Origin: Vagococcus coleopterorum
GTDB taxonomy: Bacteria > Bacillota > Bacilli > Lactobacillales > Vagococcaceae
DNA length: 64,000 bases
Assembly (NCBI RefSeq): GCF_011303955.1
Contig: NZ_CP049886.1
Span: 868,001-932,000, forward strand
Direction of reading: 5' to 3'
Made by a program: the position numbers and the translations under genes. Shown here piece after piece: positions 52,336-64,000 of this stretch. Position 1 is the first letter of the stretch, and the number at the start of each line of letters is the position of its first letter. Below the pieces are notes generated by a model, which searched no databases, had not been told where the DNA came from, and worked only from the letters and a program-made list of their open reading frames with translations.

Positions 52336-53214
52336 ATGTCAAAAATTACAGCTGCTATGGTAAAAGAATTACGTGACGCTACTGGCGTTGGTATGATGGA
52401 TGCTAAAAAAGCATTAGTAGAAGTTGAAGGAATCATGGAAAAAGCCGTGGATTTCTTACGTGAAAAAGGTTTAGCGAAAGCTGCTAACAAAGGCGATAGA
52501 ATCGCTGCTGAAGGTTTAGCTAACGTACACGTTGCAGGAAACACTGCTGCAATCGTTGAAGTAAACTCAGAAACTGACTTCGTATCTAAAAATGATATGT
52601 TCGTTAACTTAGTTGCTAAAATTGCGAAACTTGTTGCTGAAAACAAACCAGCTAACATGGAAGAAGCATTAGCAATCACTACTGAAAACGGAACAATCGA
52701 AAAAGAATGTTTAGAAGCTACTACTGTTATCGGTGAAAAAATTAGCTTCCGTCGTTTCGAATTAGTTGAAAAAACTGACAACCAAGCTTTCGGTGCTTAC
52801 TTACACATGGGTGGACGTATTGCTGTTTTAGCTACAATCGATGGCACAACTGATGAAGATATGGCTAAAGATGTTGCGATGCACGTTGCGGCTATTAATC
52901 CACGTTACGTATCTAGCGAACAAGTTTCTGCTGAAGAGTTAGATCACGAAAAATCAGTTCTGACTGAACAAGCTTTAAACGAAGGTAAACCTGCTAATAT
53001 CGTTGAAAAAATGGTTGAAGGACGTATGCAAAAATTCTTAGCTGAAATTTGTTTAGTTGACCAACCATTCGTTAAAGATCCAGATATGACTGTTGCTAAA
53101 TTTACAGCAACTAAAAATGCTACTGTTAAATCATTCATTCGTTTTGAAGTAGGCGAAGGTATGGAAAAACGTGAAGAAAACTTTGCGGAAGAAGTAGCTA
53201 ACCAAATGAAATAA
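52336..53214 (+). CDS. tsf: Translation elongation factor Ts
   Basis: The 292-residue protein begins with the UBA-like domain [27 protein letters not shown] and has [11 protein letters not shown], the EF-Tu interaction motif TDFV. It recycles EF-Tu GDP to GTP. RBS AGGAGG precedes the ATG. Codon use is highly biased, as in rpsB. Confidence 0.98.
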   Translation: MSKITAAMVKELRDATGVGMMDAKKALVEVEGIMEKAVDFLREKGLAKAANKGDRIAAEGLANVHVAGNTAAIVEVNSETDFVSKNDMFVNLVAKIAKLVAENKPANMEEALAITTENGTIEKECLEATTVIGEKISFRRFELVEKTDNQAFGAYLHMGGRIAVLATIDGTTDEDMAKDVAMHVAAINPRYVSSEQVSAEELDHEKSVLTEQALNEGKPANIVEKMVEGRMQKFLAEICLVDQPFVKDPDMTVAKFTATKNATVKSFIRFEVGEGMEKREENFAEEVANQMK

Positions 53215-53237
53215 GACCTATTTCTTAATTGAAATGG

Positions 53238-53276
53238 TTGGGAACGCAATTTGCGAAAGTTGCGCTCCCTTTTTTT
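53238..53276 (+). terminator. Intrinsic terminator after tsf
   Basis: GGGAACGCAATTT-GCGA-AAGTTGCGCTCCC followed by TTTTTTT. The stem has two mismatches. Confidence 0.88.
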
Positions 53277-53349
53277 AGGTAAAAGTATAGTTTTGCTCTT
53301 GATTATGCTAGAATAGATTGAGAATAAAAAGTCCGATGGAGGAATTAAA

Positions 53350-54072
53350 ATGGATAAACCTAAATATCAACGTATAGTTTTAAAAGTAAGTGGTGAAGCC
53401 TTAGCTGGTGAAGAAGGATTTGGAATCAATCCCCCAGTTATTGCTGAAATTGCTAAAGAAATCAAAGAAGTTCAAGAACTAGGTGTTGAAGTTGCTATTG
53501 TTGTGGGCGGCGGAAATATTTGGCGTGGAACAATTGGTGAAGAAATGGGTATGGAACGTGCACAAGCGGATTATATGGGCATGTTAGCGACAGTTATGAA
53601 TGCTTTAGCTCTACAAGATACATTAGAGAATATTGGTGTGGCAACTCGTGTTCAAGCATCTATTGACATGCGTCAAATTGCTGAACCATACATCCGTCGT
53701 AAAGCCGTTCGTCATCTAGAAAAAGAACGTGTTGTCATCTTTGCAGCAGGTACGGGTAATCCTTACTTCTCAACTGATACAACAGCAGCGCTACGTGCCG
53801 CTGAAATTGATGCTGACGTCATTTTAATGGCTAAAAACAACGTTGATGGTGTTTACTCAGCAGATCCTAAAACAAACGCAGATGCGACTAAATTTGATGA
53901 ATTAACTCATTTAGATGTTATTTCTAAAGGGTTACAAGTCATGGATTCAACTGCAAGTTCATTGAGTATGGATAATGACATTCCATTAGTAGTCTTCAAC
54001 TTAAATGAACCTGGCAACATTAAACGTGTTTGTCTAGGCGAAAACATCGGAACAACAGTTAGGGGGAAATAA
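53350..54072 (+). CDS. pyrH: UMP kinase
   Basis: The 240-residue amino-acid-kinase-fold enzyme starts [21 protein letters not shown], and has GGGNIWRG and [17 protein letters not shown]. It phosphorylates UMP to UDP. RBS GATGGAGG precedes the ATG. frr follows after two bases. Confidence 0.97.
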   Translation: MDKPKYQRIVLKVSGEALAGEEGFGINPPVIAEIAKEIKEVQELGVEVAIVVGGGNIWRGTIGEEMGMERAQADYMGMLATVMNALALQDTLENIGVATRVQASIDMRQIAEPYIRRKAVRHLEKERVVIFAAGTGNPYFSTDTTAALRAAEIDADVILMAKNNVDGVYSADPKTNADATKFDELTHLDVISKGLQVMDSTASSLSMDNDIPLVVFNLNEPGNIKRVCLGENIGTTVRGK

Positions 54073-54074
54073 AC

Positions 54075-54632
54075 ATGGCACAAACAATTTTAAATAACAC
54101 AAAAGAACGTATGGTGAAAGCTGAAGAAAGCTTAACTCGCGAATTAGGTCAAGTTCGTGCAGGTCGTGCCAACGCAAGTTTGTTAGATCGAATTCAAGTG
54201 GATTATTATGGAGCGCCAACTCCTTTAAATGCGATTGCTTCTATTAATGTACCAGAAGCCCGCGTCTTAATGATTACACCGTTTGATAAAACAGCACTGG
54301 AAGATATTGAAAAAGCTATTATGGCGAGTGATATTGGCATTAGCCCAGCTAATGACGGGACAGTTATTCGCTTAGTGATTCCACAATTAACAGAAGATCG
54401 TCGTAAAGATTTAGCAAAAGAAGTTGGAAAATTAGCTGAGGGAGCGAAAGTTGCAGTGCGTAACATTCGCCGTGATGCGATTGATGACTTGAAGAAAAAA
54501 GAAAAAGCTAAAGAGATTTCGGAAGATGATTTACGTGGTTATGAGAAAGATGTTCAAGATTTAACCGATAAGAGTACAAAAATGATTGATTCAATTACTT
54601 CTGAAAAAGAAAAAGAATTATTGGATGTATAA
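54075..54632 (+). CDS. frr: Ribosome recycling factor
   Basis: The 185-residue protein has the family start, [20 protein letters not shown], and ends with the helical [24 protein letters not shown] with EF-G splits post-termination ribosomes. It is two bases after pyrH. Confidence 0.98.
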   Translation: MAQTILNNTKERMVKAEESLTRELGQVRAGRANASLLDRIQVDYYGAPTPLNAIASINVPEARVLMITPFDKTALEDIEKAIMASDIGISPANDGTVIRLVIPQLTEDRRKDLAKEVGKLAEGAKVAVRNIRRDAIDDLKKKEKAKEISEDDLRGYEKDVQDLTDKSTKMIDSITSEKEKELLDV

Positions 54633-54659
54633 AAGACTGCGTAAGCAGTCTTTTTTTGT
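54632..54659 (+). terminator. Intrinsic terminator after frr
   Basis: AAAGACTGC-GTAA-GCAGTCTTT followed by TTTT. Confidence 0.93.
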
Positions 54660-54762
54660 TATGAGCAACTTCATAAGAAAGTCTTTAAAACAATTCTTTT
54701 TCTAGGTATTTAGCTTTCTTTTTGATAAAATGTAAGATAGAAATGATTCTAGGAGGTCACGT

Positions 54763-55560
54763 ATGTTTCGTTTATTTCCACAAAAACAAAAATATATTAA
54801 TAAAGAGCAGGCTGTGATTTTTGATGCGGATGGTTCTATCCCAAAGCATGTTGCTGTTATTATGGACGGGAATGGACGTTGGGCTAAAAATCGTCGTCTC
54901 CCAAGAGTAGCAGGTCATAAAGAAGGAATGGATACGGTTAAAAAAATTACAAAACACGCTAGCCACATGGGTGTGAAAGTGTTAACTATGTATGCTTTTT
55001 CAACGGAAAACTGGAAACGTCCATCTTCAGAAGTGGATTTTTTAATGCAGTTACCAGTTGACTTTTTTGATACTTTTGTTCCAGATTTGATTGCTGAAAA
55101 TGTTAGAGTTGAAGTGATCGGCTATACAGAATATCTACCGGAACATACCCAAAAAGCGATTAATGATGCAATGGAGCAAACTAAAGATAATACTGGCATG
55201 ATTTTAAACTTTGCGTTGAATTATGGTAGTCGTGCAGAAATGCTAACGGCTGTTAATGAGCTAGTTGAACAAGCTAAAAAAGGTGAGTTGACAGGTGAGG
55301 TTACTGAAGAAATGTTATCAGAACATTTAATGACCGCAAAGCTTGGCAAAGAATTGCAGGATCCAGACTTACTAATCCGAACAAGTGGTGAAGAACGAAT
55401 TAGTAACTTCCTGCTTTGGCAAATTGCTTATAGTGAGTTATACTTTACTGAGGCGCTTTGGCCTGATTTTGACGAAGTTCATTTTGAACAAGCTATTGGT
55501 TCATATCAAAATCGCAACCGTCGTTTTGGCGGATTAAATCAAGAGTCAGCTAGTAAATAG
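54763..55560 (+). CDS. uppS: Isoprenyl transferase (undecaprenyl diphosphate synthase)
   Basis: The 265-residue cis-prenyltransferase has HVAVIMDGNGRWAKNRRLPR with the catalytic Asp35, and the late RTSGEERISNFLLWQIAYSELYF. It makes the C55 carrier of cell-wall synthesis. The RBS CTAGGAGG precedes the ATG. cdsA follows 32 bases later. Confidence 0.97.
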   Translation: MFRLFPQKQKYINKEQAVIFDADGSIPKHVAVIMDGNGRWAKNRRLPRVAGHKEGMDTVKKITKHASHMGVKVLTMYAFSTENWKRPSSEVDFLMQLPVDFFDTFVPDLIAENVRVEVIGYTEYLPEHTQKAINDAMEQTKDNTGMILNFALNYGSRAEMLTAVNELVEQAKKGELTGEVTEEMLSEHLMTAKLGKELQDPDLLIRTSGEERISNFLLWQIAYSELYFTEALWPDFDEVHFEQAIGSYQNRNRRFGGLNQESASK

Positions 55561-55592
55561 TTAGCGACTTGGTATTAAAAGGAGAGTTTCAA

Positions 55593-56390
55593 ATGAAACA
55601 ACGAGTTATTACAGCAGTAGTTGCCTTGGCATTGTTTATTCCCATCTTAATTTTTGGTGGTTGGGCGATTGAATTAACAGCAGCTTTATTAGCAGCTGTA
55701 GGTGTTTATGAATTATTTAGAATGAAAGGCTTAGAAATTAAAAGTCTAGAAGGTGTTGTTTCAATTATTGGAACGGTGGCTTTAGTTTTACCGATTGCTA
55801 AGTATACAGGGTCATTTATTGATGGTTTAGAGATTTTTTATTTAATGGTAATGGTGTTGCTTAGTATCGCAGTATTTTCAAAAAATACGTATACCTTAGA
55901 ACAAGCAGGTTTTCCTGTATTAGTCGCTTTATATGTTGGAATGGGCTTCAAGTATTTCTTAGTTGCTCGTGGTGATACGAATAGTTTAGTTGTATTAATG
56001 TTTGGTTTATTAGTTGTTTGGTCAACGGATATTGGTGCTTACTTAGTAGGGCGTCAATTCGGTAAAAATAAATTAGCGCCAGCTATTTCGCCTAATAAAA
56101 CCTTAGAAGGTTCTGCTGGTGGGATTTTAAGTGCGGTTGTTGTTGCGACAATCTATTTATTGTTCTTCAATGTTAAAGAAATTTTTGGTTATAATTTCTT
56201 TATGATGATCATGTTTACAATTGTTTTATCAATGGTTGGGCAATTAGGTGACCTTGTTGAATCAGCCTACAAACGTCATTATGGCGTAAAAGATTCGGGT
56301 AAAATTTTACCTGGGCATGGTGGTATTTTAGATCGCTTTGATAGTATGTTATTTGTTTTCCCAGTAATGGCTATTTTAGGAATTATTTAA
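55593..56390 (+). CDS. cdsA: Phosphatidate cytidylyltransferase
   Basis: ATG at 55593 follows AAGGAGAG; the earlier in-frame start at 55569 is not needed. The 265-residue membrane protein has about eight helices and the signature SAYKRHYGVKDSGKILPGHG followed by GILDRFDS. CdsA makes CDP-diacylglycerol for phospholipids. Confidence 0.96.
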   Translation: MKQRVITAVVALALFIPILIFGGWAIELTAALLAAVGVYELFRMKGLEIKSLEGVVSIIGTVALVLPIAKYTGSFIDGLEIFYLMVMVLLSIAVFSKNTYTLEQAGFPVLVALYVGMGFKYFLVARGDTNSLVVLMFGLLVVWSTDIGAYLVGRQFGKNKLAPAISPNKTLEGSAGGILSAVVVATIYLLFFNVKEIFGYNFFMMIMFTIVLSMVGQLGDLVESAYKRHYGVKDSGKILPGHGGILDRFDSMLFVFPVMAILGII

Positions 56391-56422
56391 AAACTAGATT
56401 GAGTTTATCTCAATCTAGTTTT
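56391..56422 (+). terminator. Intrinsic terminator after cdsA
   Basis: AAACTAGATTGAG-TTTAT-CTCAATCTAGTTT followed by TTTT. Confidence 0.95.
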
Positions 56423-56540
56423 TTTCTTTTGCTTGGGGAATTAGCGAGTTTGGAGCTTGGGCTGAAATGTGTTAAAATACTAGAGAAATAACGTACTCAG
56501 CATACTTTGTTTATGCTTAAAAATAAGGACGTGAAAGAAA

Positions 56541-59575
<3,035 letters not shown>

Positions 59576-59585
59576 TAGAGATAAC

Positions 59586-59614
59586 TTTCAAAATGAGTTG
59601 AAAAAGAGTATAAT
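59586..59614 (+). promoter_or_regulatory. Candidate polC promoter
   Basis: TTTCAA (59586-59591) and TATAAT (59609-59614) have a 17-base spacer. A terminator-like hairpin starts about 13 bases after it, so the promoter is tentative. Confidence 0.4.
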
Positions 59615-59627
59615 TTAATAGAACAAA

Positions 59628-59666
59628 GAAGGCCAGTCAGCTAATCTTATGTTGACGGTCTTCTTT
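59628..59666 (+). terminator. Intrinsic terminator or attenuator between proS and polC
   Basis: GAAGGCCAGTCAGC pairs with GTTGACGGTCTTC with mismatches and is followed by TTTTTATTAT. It could terminate proS transcripts or act in the polC leader. Confidence 0.75.
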
Positions 59667-59694
59667 TTATTATGAGAGAGAAGGAGGTAAGAAA

Positions 59695-62600
59695 ATGACA
59701 TTAAATAATCAGCAATTATTCGATAAATTATTAGACCAAATGAATGTGACACCAGAATTTCGTTCCGAAAAATCATTGCAATCAGGAACAGTAGAAAAAG
59801 TCATTGTTCATAAAGTAAGTCGTCTATGGGAATTCCATTTACGTTTTGCCAAACGCTTACCGGTTTCATTATATCGTCAATTTTCTTATCAACTAACAAC
59901 GGCGTTTAAAGACATCGCAGATGTGAAATTAGTGATAGCAGTAGATGACGCTAGTTTTAGCTTAGAAGAAGTTCAAGATTACTGGCCGTTAGGGTTGGAA
60001 CAAGCTAAATGTAACGAGGCGATTGTTAAGGGAGCCTTAAAAGGACAGGTGCCAATTCAATTTGAAGATAAATTAACGTTGTTAGTTGAAAACGAAGGAT
60101 TAGTTAGCTACTTACAACAACACTATTTACCAATCGTTGAAGAGGTCTTTGTTGAGTTTGGTTTCCCAAGATTACGTGTTTTTCCAAAAGTTAACGAAGA
60201 GAAAGCTCAAGAAAACCAGCAAGCCTTTTTAGAACGTCAAAAAGAGCAACAAGAAAAAATGATGGCAGAAGCGGCGGCGGCTTTAGAAAAAAATGAACAG
60301 TTAAAACAAAAGAAAAAATCTGAACCAGTTTCTCTTGAAGGACCCATTCAACTTGGTCGGCCAATCAACAATAGTGAATTAATCATGCCAATGGCAGATA
60401 TTGTAGATGAAGAGCGTAGCGTCACAATTGAAGGTTATGTTTTTGATGTTGAAGTTCGTGATTTGCGATCTGGTCGTAAGATTCTAATTGTTAAAATTAC
60501 TGACTATACATCTTCATTCGCTGTTAAGAAATTCTCGAACGGTGCTCAAGATGAAGCAGTTTTTGGCGCAATCAAAAAAGGTCAATGGTTAAAAGTTCGA
60601 GGGAGTGTCCAAGAAGATACATTCATGAAAGATTTAGTCATGAATGCTCGTGATTTAATTGAGGTTAAAAAGGCCGGACGCATGGACACTGCACCAGTCG
60701 ATGAAAAACGTGTTGAATTACATATGCACACTAATATGAGTACAATGGATGGTATTACAGCAGCAAAAGATTTAGTGGCGCAAGCAGGTAAATGGGGGAT
60801 GCCAGCTGTGGCGATTACGGATCACAGTGGTGCACAAAGTTTCCCAGATGCTCACCATGCAGGGAAGCAACATGGTGTGAAAATTCTTTATGGGATTGAA
60901 GCCAATATTGTCGATGATGGTGTGCCAATTGCTTACAATCCAGTCCATCAATCGTTAACAGATGCCACTTATATCGTATTTGACGTTGAGACAACTGGCT
61001 TGTCAGCTGTTTACGATACCATTATTGAGTTAGCAGCAGTGAAAATGCATAAAGGAAATGTCATTGATACCTTTGAACAATTTATTGATCCAGGTCACCC
61101 CTTATCAGAAACAACGATTAACTTAACGGGGATTACGGATGAGATGGTTCGTGGTTCTAAATCGGAAGAAGAAGTTCTACGCATGTTTAAAGAATTTACG
61201 GGTGATGATATTTTAGTTGCCCACAACGCTAGCTTTGATATGGGATTCTTAAATACAAGTTACGAAAAATATGGCTTGCCAGAAGCACCTAATCCAGTTA
61301 TTGATACTTTGGAACTTTCAAGAATGCTACACCCAGAGTGGAAGAGTCACCGTTTAAATACGTTGGCTAAAAAATATGGTGTCGGCTTAGAGCAACATCA
61401 CCGAGCTGTTTATGATTCAGAAACAACAGGGCACTTATGTTGGATTTTCTTAAAAAAAGCCCAAGAGGAACACAATATTAATTTCCATGATGAATTGAAT
61501 GAGCACATTGGGGAAGGCGATGCATATAAGCGTGCCCGTCCGTTCCATGCGATTATTATGGCGACAACACAGGCAGGATTGAAAAACCTATTTAAACTGA
61601 TTTCCATGTCAAATGTGGATTACTTCTATCGTGTGCCGCGTATCCCAAGATCACAACTAACTAAATTACGTGAAGGATTAATTGTTGGTTCAGCGTGTAG
61701 CAGTGGAGAGATTTTTGAGGCAATGATGCAAAAAGGGGTAGAAGAAGCGAAGAAACGTGCGAAGTTCTACGACTATATTGAAATCATGCCAAAACAAGTT
61801 TATGCTCCATTAATTGACCAAGAGTTAGTTAAAAACGATGAAGATTTAGAAGATATTATTGGCAACTTAATCAAGATTGCTGGTGAATTAGATATCCCTG
61901 TTGTTGCAACAGGGAATGTTCATTACTTAGATAAGACGGATGGTATTTACCGTAAGATTTTGATTAACTCAATGGGAGGAGCTAATCCGCTTAATAGAAG
62001 TATTTTACCTGAAGTGCATTTCCGTACGACGAATGAAATGCTTGAAGATTTTGCATTCCTAGGTGAGGAAGAAGCTAAACGGATTGTTGTAACCAATTCA
62101 CAATTAATTGCTAGTTGGTGTGATGAGATTACGCCAGTTAAAGATGATTTGTATACGCCTAAGATTGAAGGGTCAGAACAAGAAATCACTGACTTGAGTT
62201 ACAACGAAGCCAAACGATTATATGGTGATCCGTTACCAGACATCGTTGAAAAACGTTTGAAGAAAGAATTAGACAGTATCATTGGGAATGGGTTCTCGGT
62301 TATCTATCTAATTTCCCAAAAACTCGTTCATAAGAGTTTGGAAGATGGTTACTTAGTTGGTTCACGTGGTTCGGTAGGGTCAAGTTTTGTTGCTACGATG
62401 ACGGGGATTACCGAAGTTAATCCTTTAGCACCTCATTACCGCTGTGCAGAATGTCAGTACACTGAGTTCTTTGAGGACGGTTCAGTAGGTTCTGGTTTTG
62501 ATTTGCCGGAAAAAGCCTGTCCTGAATGTCAAAGTAGACTCTTTAAAGATGGGCATGATATTCCGTTTGAAACCTTCTTAGGATTCCACGGGGATAAAGT

Positions 62601-64000
62601 ACCCGATATCGATTTGAACTTCTCTGGTGATTACCAAGCAGAGGCTCACCATTACACAAAAGTGCTATTTGGCGAAGAATATGTTTTCCGTGCAGGGACA
62701 ATTGGTACAGTTGCTGATAAGACAGCGTACGGATTCGTTAAAGGGTATGAACGAGATAATGAATTGAACTTTAGAGCTGCGGAAGTTGACCGTTTGGCAA
62801 AAGGGTCAACAGGGGTTAAGAGAACAACTGGACAACATCCAGGGGGGATTATTGTTATTCCTGATTATATGGATGTCTATGATTTCTCACCAATCCAATT
62901 CCCGGCTGATGATCAAAACTCTGAATGGAAAACAACTCACTTTGATTTCCATTCGATTCATGATAACGTACTAAAACTTGATATTTTGGGACATGATGAC
63001 CCAACAGTTATTAGAATGTTGCAAGACTTATCAGGGATTGATCCTAAAACGATTCCAACGGATGATCCAGAAGTGATGCGAATTTTCTCTGGGCCAGAAG
63101 TGCTAGGTGTTGAACCGGATCAAATCTTTTCAAAAACAGGTTCTTTAGGTATTCCAGAGTTTGGGACGAAGTTTGTTCGGGGAATGTTAGAACAAACCCA
63201 TCCCACAACTTTTGCTGAATTACTCCAAATTTCAGGACTTTCTCATGGTACTGACGTTTGGTTAGGAAATGCTGAAGAGTTGATTCGTAAAGGTCAAACA
63301 ACCTTGGCAGAAGTAATTGGTTGTCGTGATGATATCATGGTTTACTTGATTCACAACGGCTTAGAAGATGGACTTGCCTTCAAAATAATGGAGGGCGTTC
63401 GTAAAGGTAAAGGGATTTCAGAAGAAGATCAAGCGGAAATGCGTGCGGTTGGTATTCCCGAATGGTACATTGAATCATGTCTGAAAATTAAGTACATGTT
63501 CCCGAAAGCCCATGCGGCAGCTTACGTCTTGATGGCGTTACGTGTGGCATACTTTAAAGTCTATTATCCAATTCTTTATTATGCAGCGTACTTCTCAGTT
63601 CGTGCTGATGATTTTGATTTAGTAGCAATGTCGAAAGGCAAGGATGCTGTCAAAGCTCGCATGAAAGAAATTACGGATAAAGGAATGGAAGCATCGACGA
63701 AAGAAAAAAATCTTTTAACCGTGCTTGAACTATGTAACGAAATGCTTGAACGTGGTTATAATTTCAAAATGATTGATTTGTATAAATCTGATGCGGAAAA
63801 CTTTGTGATTGAAGGTAATACTTTAATTGCGCCATTCCGTGCAGTACCAAGTTTAGGTCAGAACGTTGCGAAACAGATTATGGTTGCCCGTGAAGAGCAA
63901 GAGTTTTTATCAAAAGAAGATCTTGCTAACCGTGGCAAAGTCTCTAAAACATTAATTGAATACATGACAGAAAATGGTGTTCTTGATGGCTTGCCAGATG
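59695..64000 (+). CDS. polC: DNA polymerase III, PolC type (alpha subunit with exonuclease), 3' end cut
   Basis: The frame from ATG 59695 (GGAGG at 59682-59686) stays open to the window edge; 1435 codons are visible and the last, DGLPD, is close to the expected end, so only about ten codons are missing. Domain order: N-terminal region, OB fold near 235-330, split PHP domain, 3'-5' exonuclease with DVETTGLS (Asp430), a CxxC...CxxC zinc module (CAECQY, CPECQS), then PDIDLNFSG (Asp971, Asp973) of the palm and a [10 protein letters not shown]-like [11 protein letters not shown] motif. PolC is the main replicase of low-GC Gram-positives. Confidence 0.97.
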   Translation, partial: MTLNNQQLFDKLLDQMNVTPEFRSEKSLQSGTVEKVIVHKVSRLWEFHLRFAKRLPVSLYRQFSYQLTTAFKDIADVKLVIAVDDASFSLEEVQDYWPLGLEQAKCNEAIVKGALKGQVPIQFEDKLTLLVENEGLVSYLQQHYLPIVEEVFVEFGFPRLRVFPKVNEEKAQENQQAFLERQKEQQEKMMAEAAAALEKNEQLKQKKKSEPVSLEGPIQLGRPINNSELIMPMADIVDEERSVTIEGYVFDVEVRDLRSGRKILIVKITDYTSSFAVKKFSNGAQDEAVFGAIKKGQWLKVRGSVQEDTFMKDLVMNARDLIEVKKAGRMDTAPVDEKRVELHMHTNMSTMDGITAAKDLVAQAGKWGMPAVAITDHSGAQSFPDAHHAGKQHGVKILYGIEANIVDDGVPIAYNPVHQSLTDATYIVFDVETTGLSAVYDTIIELAAVKMHKGNVIDTFEQFIDPGHPLSETTINLTGITDEMVRGSKSEEEVLRMFKEFTGDDILVAHNASFDMGFLNTSYEKYGLPEAPNPVIDTLELSRMLHPEWKSHRLNTLAKKYGVGLEQHHRAVYDSETTGHLCWIFLKKAQEEHNINFHDELNEHIGEGDAYKRARPFHAIIMATTQAGLKNLFKLISMSNVDYFYRVPRIPRSQLTKLREGLIVGSACSSGEIFEAMMQKGVEEAKKRAKFYDYIEIMPKQVYAPLIDQELVKNDEDLEDIIGNLIKIAGELDIPVVATGNVHYLDKTDGIYRKILINSMGGANPLNRSILPEVHFRTTNEMLEDFAFLGEEEAKRIVVTNSQLIASWCDEITPVKDDLYTPKIEGSEQEITDLSYNEAKRLYGDPLPDIVEKRLKKELDSIIGNGFSVIYLISQKLVHKSLEDGYLVGSRGSVGSSFVATMTGITEVNPLAPHYRCAECQYTEFFEDGSVGSGFDLPEKACPECQSRLFKDGHDIPFETFLGFHGDKVPDIDLNFSGDYQAEAHHYTKVLFGEEYVFRAGTIGTVADKTAYGFVKGYERDNELNFRAAEVDRLAKGSTGVKRTTGQHPGGIIVIPDYMDVYDFSPIQFPADDQNSEWKTTHFDFHSIHDNVLKLDILGHDDPTVIRMLQDLSGIDPKTIPTDDPEVMRIFSGPEVLGVEPDQIFSKTGSLGIPEFGTKFVRGMLEQTHPTTFAELLQISGLSHGTDVWLGNAEELIRKGQTTLAEVIGCRDDIMVYLIHNGLEDGLAFKIMEGVRKGKGISEEDQAEMRAVGIPEWYIESCLKIKYMFPKAHAAAYVLMALRVAYFKVYYPILYYAAYFSVRADDFDLVAMSKGKDAVKARMKEITDKGMEASTKEKNLLTVLELCNEMLERGYNFKMIDLYKSDAENFVIEGNTLIAPFRAVPSLGQNVAKQIMVAREEQEFLSKEDLANRGKVSKTLIEYMTENGVLDGLPD

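Noticed and set aside
59695-64000. polC as a broken gene because it has no stop in the window
   Set aside because: Key motifs at 60982 and 62605 and the last codons are all in one frame; the gene simply runs past the window edge.

Overview
The window looks like core chromosome of a low-GC Gram-positive coccus of the order Lactobacillales, most probably Enterococcaceae and perhaps Vagococcus-like. This is inferred from AT-rich DNA, GGAGG-type ribosome binding sites, a PolC-type replicase, the order tadA-ffs-dnaX-ybaB-recR-tmk-darA-holB-ricT-yabA-rsmI, the yqeG-to-yqeM operon, cdaA-cdaR-glmM followed by a glmS ribozyme, and an Eep/RseP protease beside proS and polC. No rRNA, tRNA, CRISPR array, prophage or intact insertion sequence was recognised.

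Layout. 1-5.2 kb is accessory: a cut AI-2E-type permease, an azoreductase, a serine-recombinase-like protein that has lost its catalytic residues, a membrane GGDEF protein and an Mga-type regulator. 5.3-14.1 kb carries a zinc-ribbon protein, a membrane zinc protease, tRNA deaminase TadA, SRP RNA and the DNA polymerase III clamp-loader/RecR/thymidylate kinase/c-di-AMP receptor cluster. 14.1-20.2 kb holds an amino-acid permease with a CcpA-like site and a TetR-controlled heterodimeric ABC exporter. 20.2-32.7 kb is mixed: a two-domain VOC protein, MurA, L31 type B, a surface 5'-nucleotidase, an MFS pump with operators resembling the TetR ones, a split ThrE exporter, an FAD oxidase, a cation diffusion facilitator and a neutral zinc protease.

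32.8-37.2 kb is the conserved ribosome-assembly/NAD operon yqeG-yqeH-yhbY-nadD-yqeK-rsfS-methyltransferase, in which rsfS has no ATG/GTG/TTG at the expected start. 37.3-40.9 kb is a pyruvate:ferredoxin oxidoreductase. 41.0-47.2 kb is an amino-sugar and c-di-AMP block: cdaA, cdaR and glmM, then glmS behind a glmS ribozyme and NagR-like boxes, then nagB with further NagR-like boxes. 47.3-51.2 kb carries a divergent GalT-family protein and the t6A genes tsaB and tsaD with two acetyltransferases between them. 51.2-64 kb runs rpsB, tsf, pyrH, frr, uppS, cdsA, rseP, proS and polC; polC is cut by the window end about ten codons before its expected stop.

No wholly new multi-gene system was found. The best leads are the catalytically dead recombinase beside a GGDEF protein, the operator core shared by two distant efflux promoters, the apparent AUA start of rsfS, the GalT-like protein with an altered active site, and the layered control of glmS and nagB. 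Motifs were read by eye; no homology search, folding program or promoter predictor was run.
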